Positions 13,779 to 18,132 of a DNA stretch of 18,132 nt are shown here, in pieces; position 1 is the stretch's first letter; every line of letters begins with the position of its first letter. This DNA comes from Limnoraphis robusta CS-951 (lineage in GTDB: Bacteria; Cyanobacteriota; Cyanobacteriia; Cyanobacteriales; Microcoleaceae), in NCBI RefSeq assembly GCF_000972705.2, contig NZ_LATL02000283.1, positions 1 through 18,132 of the forward strand. The letters are read 5' to 3'. The position numbers and the translations under genes were made by a program. The notes below the pieces were generated by a model. It searched no databases, was not told the origin of the DNA, and saw nothing but the letters and a program-made list of their open reading frames with translations.

Positions 13779-14768
13779 ATGAACGCTTGTCTTTCGGAAC
13801 CTAACTTTCCACCTTCATTCAACTTAAAACCTGAAACACCCGAAAATCAGAACCTCGAAATTCTTGATCCCATTCGTCAGATATTAAAGACGAAACGGGG
13901 TGAAAATAGTAACCTTCCAAAAGCAAACTTACAGCAAGCTGATCTCGCTGGAGCCAATTTAGCGGGAGCAGATTTAGAAGAAGCAAATCTTCAAGGAGCC
14001 AACCTCGTTAATGCCAATTTGAGAAATGCTAACCTCAAAAAAGCAAACCTAAAAAATGCTAATTTAAGTGGAAGTGATTTGCGAGGAGCCGATTTAAGTT
14101 TCGCAATACTCACCGGGAGTAACTTAACTCAAGCGAACTTAGAAAATGCGGATCTAAAATCTACAAATCTGGGATGTTTTTCTTCTCAACGCACTCAACT
14201 TGATCAGGCTAATTTGAAAAATGCTAACTTGGCTCAAGCCAATTTGCAAGGCGTTTCTTTAAAAGCGGCTAATCTTGATGGAGCGAACCTCAAGGAAGCT
14301 AATTTTAATCCCTATTTAGATAAAGAAAATCCATCAAAATCGAGAATTGTTAGTGATTTAACCGATGCAAGTTTAAAAAATGCAAATCTCCGAAAAGCCG
14401 AACTTAATTCTGCTATTCTAGAGAATACAAGCTGTGAAAATGCTGATTTTCAATACGCTCAACTTCAGCAAGCTATTCTCCGTAAAGCCAACTTGACGAA
14501 TACTAACTTCAGCCAAGCTAATCTAAATTCTGCTAATTTAAACCAAGCCAATCTTCGAGGGGCTAATTTGAGAGTCAGCAACTTAGAGAAAGCCTGTTTG
14601 GTAGAAGCAACTCTGATCAATGCTAAGTTAGAATTCGCTTGTTTAACTTATCTTGATATGAGTGGAGCAAACTTTAAAGGGGCAAATTGGAGTCGTGCTG
14701 AATTACATAACAATATCATGCAAAATGTCACCCTACCTGATGGTACAACCTATCAGTCTACGGATTAG
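13779..14768 (+). CDS. pentapeptide-repeat protein
   Basis: The product is 329 aa from the ATG at 13779. The frame also has a GTG at 13770, but that GTG overlaps the weak AGG ribosome-binding site, so the ATG is preferred. After a non-repetitive 45-residue lead come tandem A(D/N)LXX pentapeptides such as ANLQQADLAGANLAGADLEE, continuing to about residue 310. The tract is broken by short loops at CFSSQRTQ (about 132) and NPYLDKENPSKSRIV (about 175-190). Such repeats fold as a right-handed quadrilateral beta-helix and usually act in protein or nucleic-acid interaction; the specific role here is unknown. It lies 118 bp after the DUF1822 gene and 21 bp before the nucleotidyltransferase gene, so it is probably co-transcribed with the latter. 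Confidence 0.93.
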   Translation: MNACLSEPNFPPSFNLKPETPENQNLEILDPIRQILKTKRGENSNLPKANLQQADLAGANLAGADLEEANLQGANLVNANLRNANLKKANLKNANLSGSDLRGADLSFAILTGSNLTQANLENADLKSTNLGCFSSQRTQLDQANLKNANLAQANLQGVSLKAANLDGANLKEANFNPYLDKENPSKSRIVSDLTDASLKNANLRKAELNSAILENTSCENADFQYAQLQQAILRKANLTNTNFSQANLNSANLNQANLRGANLRVSNLEKACLVEATLINAKLEFACLTYLDMSGANFKGANWSRAELHNNIMQNVTLPDGTTYQSTD

Positions 14769-14789
14769 AAAAAATCATTTTAAAAATCA

Positions 14790-15878
14790 ATGAATCGTCA
14801 AGAAATCGAAAACAGAACCATTTTAATCGCCTTAACAGGTTCACGGGGTTATGGTTTAGAAACGGCTACCTCTGATTATGACTACCGAGGGATTTTCATT
14901 GCGACAAAACCCTATTATTTGGGGTTGAGTCAAATCGAACAACAAGATAAAGGGTGGGATGAAACCCCCTCTGAAAAGTTTCCTTATCTCTCTAAGGATA
15001 CCTGTATTTATGAATTGAGAAAGTTCTTGAATTTAGCCATTGATAATAATCCCAATATCTTAGAATTGCTGTGGTTTAAAGATTATATTCATCTCACAGA
15101 AGTCGGAAAAATATTGCAGCAACATCGACAAACTTTCCTCTCAAAACGAATCAAACAAACCTATTCCGGTTATGGTTACGCTCAAATCAAAAAGCTAGAA
15201 TCTCATCGCCGTTGGTTGCTGAACCCCCCGCAACATCAACCGACTGCGGCTGAATTTGGACTCGGAGAAACACCGCCTCTAAATATCAGTCAGATGAATA
15301 GTTTTTTAGAATACTTGTATCTATTGGTACGCGATCGCATCGAATATCTAGAACCCGCCAAAGAGTTGTATAATCTGTTAACATCAGAAATCGATTACAA
15401 GGGAATTTTCAAACAACATTCCCTCCCTGATGAGACATTAGAAACAACTCAGAAACTCACCAACTGTTCATCAGACTTTATTCAACTCTTGCAAAAAAGC
15501 CAACAGTATCAACGAGCCATTCGAGAATTCAAAAACTATCAAAGTTGGAAACAAAATCGCAATCCAGAACGCGCTAAAATGGAAGCAAAAGTCGGGTATG
15601 ATTGTAAATTTGCCATGCAAGCTATTCGGCTATTAAAAACAGGAATAGAGGTTTTAAAGACTCAGATTTTAGTTGTTGATCGTCGAGAAGCTGGAGATGC
15701 AGAGGAATTATTAGCCATCAAAAAAGGTGTATATTCCTACGATGAAGTGATGGAAATAGCCAAAAAACTCTATCAACAACTCGATGAAGCCGAAGCCGTT
15801 TCAACCCTTCCCAAATCCGTTGATGAAGCAGTTGTTAATCAACTCTGTATGGATTTGGTTTCACAACAGGGTTTTTGA
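14790..15878 (+). CDS. predicted nucleotidyltransferase, polymerase-beta superfamily (COG3541-like)
   Basis: The product is 362 aa. The N-terminal nucleotidyltransferase signature is clear: LTGSRGYGLETATSDYDYRG, with G17-S18 and the metal-binding D29 and D31 in the GSx10DxD spacing. ELRKFLNLAIDNNPNILELLW follows, as in the YcgL/COG3541 family. The rest is largely helical, with FAMQAIRLLKTGIEVLKTQ near residue 275 and a possible third acidic position not assigned. It should transfer a nucleotide to a protein, RNA or small molecule; the substrate is unknown. It could be a tRNA-linked or toxin-like enzyme, but no separate HEPN partner is seen. It starts 21 bp after the pentapeptide-repeat gene with no Shine-Dalgarno site, suggesting an operon. 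Confidence 0.82.
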   Translation: MNRQEIENRTILIALTGSRGYGLETATSDYDYRGIFIATKPYYLGLSQIEQQDKGWDETPSEKFPYLSKDTCIYELRKFLNLAIDNNPNILELLWFKDYIHLTEVGKILQQHRQTFLSKRIKQTYSGYGYAQIKKLESHRRWLLNPPQHQPTAAEFGLGETPPLNISQMNSFLEYLYLLVRDRIEYLEPAKELYNLLTSEIDYKGIFKQHSLPDETLETTQKLTNCSSDFIQLLQKSQQYQRAIREFKNYQSWKQNRNPERAKMEAKVGYDCKFAMQAIRLLKTGIEVLKTQILVVDRREAGDAEELLAIKKGVYSYDEVMEIAKKLYQQLDEAEAVSTLPKSVDEAVVNQLCMDLVSQQGF

Positions 15879-16006
15879 TTTTGTAAGGGTGTTGCGGTTT
15901 GTATCCTATTTTCTATTTTCTCCAAAAACCCAAAGAACTTCTTAAGCCATTGGCAATTGAGGCTAAATGCGTCAATAATAACAAAGTTGGTTAATCACAA
16001 ATTTCT

Positions 16007-16756
16007 ATGACTCATCCCCGCGAAATTTATGACCTGCTACTGGATAAAAGCCTCAGCAACAGTCCCATTCAAGAAATTATCATTGGTTTAACCTGGACGC
16101 TTTGTGAAGCCGAAGGAATGGGGTTATGTATGAGTCCAGGAATACCCATTCGTACTTTACCTTGGTCGGGAACTTTGGTCAACAAACCTGCCTCGGAATT
16201 AACCTCGTGGGTGAAGTCATGGGAGAGTTATCAAGCCACAGTCGGAATGGCTGTAATTAACGCAATTATTAACTCCAATTCTCCCCTGTCAAAAACGGCT
16301 GAATTACTGTCTCCAACTGGCCCGTCAAACTTAGCAGTCTTTGAATATTTTTTACCGCAAATTCGCTCCAAACGAGTGGCAATTGTTGGGCGTTATCCTG
16401 AACTTTCTCGCTATGAAAAAGAGATGAATTTAGTTGTGATTGAGAGACAACCCGCTTCGGGAGATTTACCAGACCCCGCTTGTGAATTTATTTTACCCGA
16501 GTCGGAATGGGTGTTTCTAACAGCGACTTCTATTGTGAATAAAACCTTTCCTCGCTTGGCAGAATTATCAAAAGATGCGACCTTAGTATTAATGGGGCCG
16601 ACTTTACCTTGGTTATCAGAATTAGCAGAAATGGGTGTTAATTACTTGGCGGGAGTGCGTATAATTAACCCCCAAGCCTTGCGTCAAACCGTTGCAGAAG
16701 GCGGCGGAACCCGCATTTTTGAGACGGGAGTACAATATTGTATTCAGCAAATTTAA
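16007..16756 (+). CDS. DUF4213/DUF364 family protein (putative heavy-metal chelation)
   Basis: The product is 249 aa. The N-terminal part (about 5-95) has the DUF4213-like pattern IIIGLTWTLCEAEGMGLCMSPG. The C-terminal DUF364 part has SKRVAIVGRYP (about 121-131), a Rossmann-like strand-turn, then EWVFLTATSIVNKTFPRLAEL and ATLVLMGPTLPWLSEL. Relatives are annotated as putative heavy-metal chelators, and some are found near metal-cofactor genes; a link to the ArsC-like gene 9 kb away is speculative. There is no signal peptide. The gene is preceded by 128 bp of unmarked intergenic DNA and converges on map, with 34 bp between the stops. Confidence 0.8.
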   Translation: MTHPREIYDLLLDKSLSNSPIQEIIIGLTWTLCEAEGMGLCMSPGIPIRTLPWSGTLVNKPASELTSWVKSWESYQATVGMAVINAIINSNSPLSKTAELLSPTGPSNLAVFEYFLPQIRSKRVAIVGRYPELSRYEKEMNLVVIERQPASGDLPDPACEFILPESEWVFLTATSIVNKTFPRLAELSKDATLVLMGPTLPWLSELAEMGVNYLAGVRIINPQALRQTVAEGGGTRIFETGVQYCIQQI

Positions 16757-16790
16757 GGCAAATGAGCAATTAAACTGCTAGAAATTAAAC

Positions 16791-17555
16791 CTAATCCGGT
16801 AATGTTAAAATATCTACACCGGATTCAGTCACAGCAACAGTGTGTTCAAACTGGGCGGAAAGTTTACCATCGATGGTAATTGCAGTCCAACCATCTTCGA
16901 GAACTTTTGCTTCCCAAGTTCCTTCATTAATCATCGGTTCAATAGTAAAAACCATCCCCGGACGCAATTTTTTTCCTTTTCCGGCGGTTCCATAATGGGG
17001 AACTTGAGGTGCGGTATGAAACGTGGTATTTATACCATGACCAACAAAATCTCGTACAACAGAAAATCCGTGAGATTCTGCATATTCTTGAATCGCGGCG
17101 CCAATATCTCCAATTTTTGCACCCGGTTTAACCGCCGCAATTCCCCGCATCATCGACTCATAAGTAACTTCAACTAATTTTTTCGCAACCGGGGAAGGCG
17201 TACCGACAAAAAATGTTTTAGAAGTATCACCGTGATAACCATCCACAACCGGAGTGACATCAATATTAATAATATCTCCCTCTTGAAGAATTTGTTTGGC
17301 GTTGGGAATACCATGACAAATGACATGATTAACGCTCGTACAAATCGATTTGGGGAAGCCATGATATCCTAAAGGAGCGCTGCGAGCATCGTTAGCCTTT
17401 GTCCAACGTTCGGCTTCATCGTTGAGTTCCAGTGTACTCACTCCCGGTTGAACCATCGGTTCAAGATGATTCAATAATTGAGCCGCTAAACGTCCCGCTT
17501 GACGCATTTTTTCGATTTCACGACTCGACAACAGAACAATTGTTTCGCTTCCCAT
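16791..17555 (-). CDS. map: type I methionine aminopeptidase
   Basis: The product is 254 aa, the usual length for the family. It removes the initiator methionine from new proteins in the cytoplasm and needs two metal ions. All expected residues are visible: H81 in VICHGIP, D99 and D110 in IDVTPVVDGYHGDT, H173 in GHGIN, H180, E206 in TIEPMIN and E237 in QFEHTVAVT. These sit at a constant offset of two from the E. coli enzyme numbering (from memory). The N-terminus MGSETIVLLSSREIEKMRQAGR is the normal form without an extra zinc-finger extension. No Shine-Dalgarno site is clear. The DUF423 gene lies 107 bp upstream on the same strand. Confidence 0.96.
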   Translation of the reverse strand: MGSETIVLLSSREIEKMRQAGRLAAQLLNHLEPMVQPGVSTLELNDEAERWTKANDARSAPLGYHGFPKSICTSVNHVICHGIPNAKQILQEGDIINIDVTPVVDGYHGDTSKTFFVGTPSPVAKKLVEVTYESMMRGIAAVKPGAKIGDIGAAIQEYAESHGFSVVRDFVGHGINTTFHTAPQVPHYGTAGKGKKLRPGMVFTIEPMINEGTWEAKVLEDGWTAITIDGKLSAQFEHTVAVTESGVDILTLPD

Positions 17556-17662
17556 TTGCGCTAAATTGATGAAGAATTTGTCTTATTACCTTTCCAGCGT
17601 AACTCTTCTACGGTATCATAACCAACTGAATGGGTAAATTTTTACTCAATCTCAGATTTTAA

Positions 17663-18037
17663 TCAGAGCTTGAAAGTGGCGATCGCTAAACATCCCCATC
17701 CCGCAATAAATGCCACACCCCCAAGCGGCGTAATTGCCCCGAGCCATTTAATCCCCGTTAAGCTTAAAGCATACAGACTCCCCGAAAAAATGGCGACCCC
17801 GACAATAAAAGCAGTCCCGGCGATAGTGATTAACGGTTGAGGAGATTGAGAATTTCTGAGTAACACTCCGAGTAATAATAAAGCCAGGGCATGATACATT
17901 TGATAACGAGCAGCCGTTTCAAAGATTTCAATCCCTCGTTCGCTGATTTTTCCACTCAAAGCATGAGCGCCAAAAGCACCCGCCATCACCGAAAAACCGC
18001 CTAAAATTGCTGCAATTGTTAAAAAGATTCTATCCAT
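17663..18037 (-). CDS. DUF423 family small membrane protein
   Basis: The product is 124 aa with four hydrophobic segments (about 5-25, 45-62, 70-90 and 97-120). The family signature FGAHAL is at residues 22-27, followed by the conserved RYQMYHALALLLLG. It is an inner-membrane protein of the YgdD/DUF423 type, of unknown function. AGGAAAG lies just upstream of the ATG, supporting the start. map follows on the same strand after 107 bp, so co-transcription is possible but not shown. Confidence 0.9.
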   Translation of the reverse strand: MDRIFLTIAAILGGFSVMAGAFGAHALSGKISERGIEIFETAARYQMYHALALLLLGVLLRNSQSPQPLITIAGTAFIVGVAIFSGSLYALSLTGIKWLGAITPLGGVAFIAGWGCLAIATFKL

Positions 18038-18090
18038 GATCTTTCCTGTTATCGATTTTAGCTACAATTTAACCTAATATAATCCCAAGT

Positions 18091-18125
18091 GTAGGGGCGG
18101 GTTCGACAATATCTTTACTACTACT
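18091..18125 (-). repeat. dispersed intergenic repeat, right copy (inverted)
   Basis: GTAGGGGCGGGTT, then AATATCTTTACTACTACT. It is the near-exact reverse complement of 20-55 and lies 53 bp beyond the start of the DUF423 gene. Confidence 0.75.
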
Positions 18126-18132
18126 CAAAGAT

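Noticed and set aside
13912..14720. Tandem DNA repeats suggesting a CRISPR or satellite
   Set aside because: The near-repeats are 15-base units coding A(D/N)LXX pentapeptides in a single open frame.

Overview
The window looks like chromosomal DNA from a cyanobacterium, probably a filamentous Oscillatoriales-type genome (Lyngbya/Limnoraphis/Planktothrix-like; this is inference). The evidence is the frequent HIP1 octamer GCGATCGC (for example at 203, 2313, 3493, 4371, 7944, 8747, 9154, 15331 and 17679), the GTAGGGGCGGGTT-type and CCCCCCAGCCCC-type dispersed intergenic repeats, and families that are mainly cyanobacterial: DUF1822, AAA-like ATPases with a vMAP-type N-terminal HTH, and a long-form RecJ.

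Layout. (1) 148-3407, minus strand: a PD-(D/E)XK nuclease with a four-Cys, probable Fe-S arrangement, followed 38 bp later by recJ. (2) 3614-4617: a small secreted protein (minus) and a 97-aa conserved unknown (plus), separated by about 430 bp of non-coding DNA holding Pho-box-like repeats, a 15-bp direct repeat, a strong intrinsic-terminator-like hairpin and a 14-bp palindrome. (3) About 4700-6126: a TnpB-only IS200/IS605-type element with matching bulged hairpins at both ends, an IS608-like right end, and a predicted omegaRNA. No tnpA is present. (4) 6206-6652, minus: a small ArsC/Spx-like protein of the nitrogenase-associated type. (5) 6653-7572: about 900 bp without a gene, carrying a terminator-like hairpin and a 17-bp operator-like palindrome.

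(6) 7573-15878, plus: six co-directional genes. They encode a vMAP-HTH/AAA ATPase, an S8 subtilisin-like peptidase with a PPC domain, a sigma-factor-like HTH protein, a DUF1822 protein, a pentapeptide-repeat protein and a GSx10DxD nucleotidyltransferase. This is the accessory block most likely to hold an unrecognised system: a regulated ATPase beside a peptidase, then a dedicated transcription factor with a protein of unknown function. Joint function is inferred only from order and orientation; the gaps of 91-176 bp may contain separate promoters. (7) 16007-18037: a DUF4213/DUF364 protein (plus), methionine aminopeptidase map (minus) and a DUF423 membrane protein (minus), all ordinary housekeeping-type genes.

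The two outer edges (20-55 and 18091-18125) carry inverted copies of the same roughly 35-bp intergenic repeat. No tRNA, rRNA or CRISPR array was seen.
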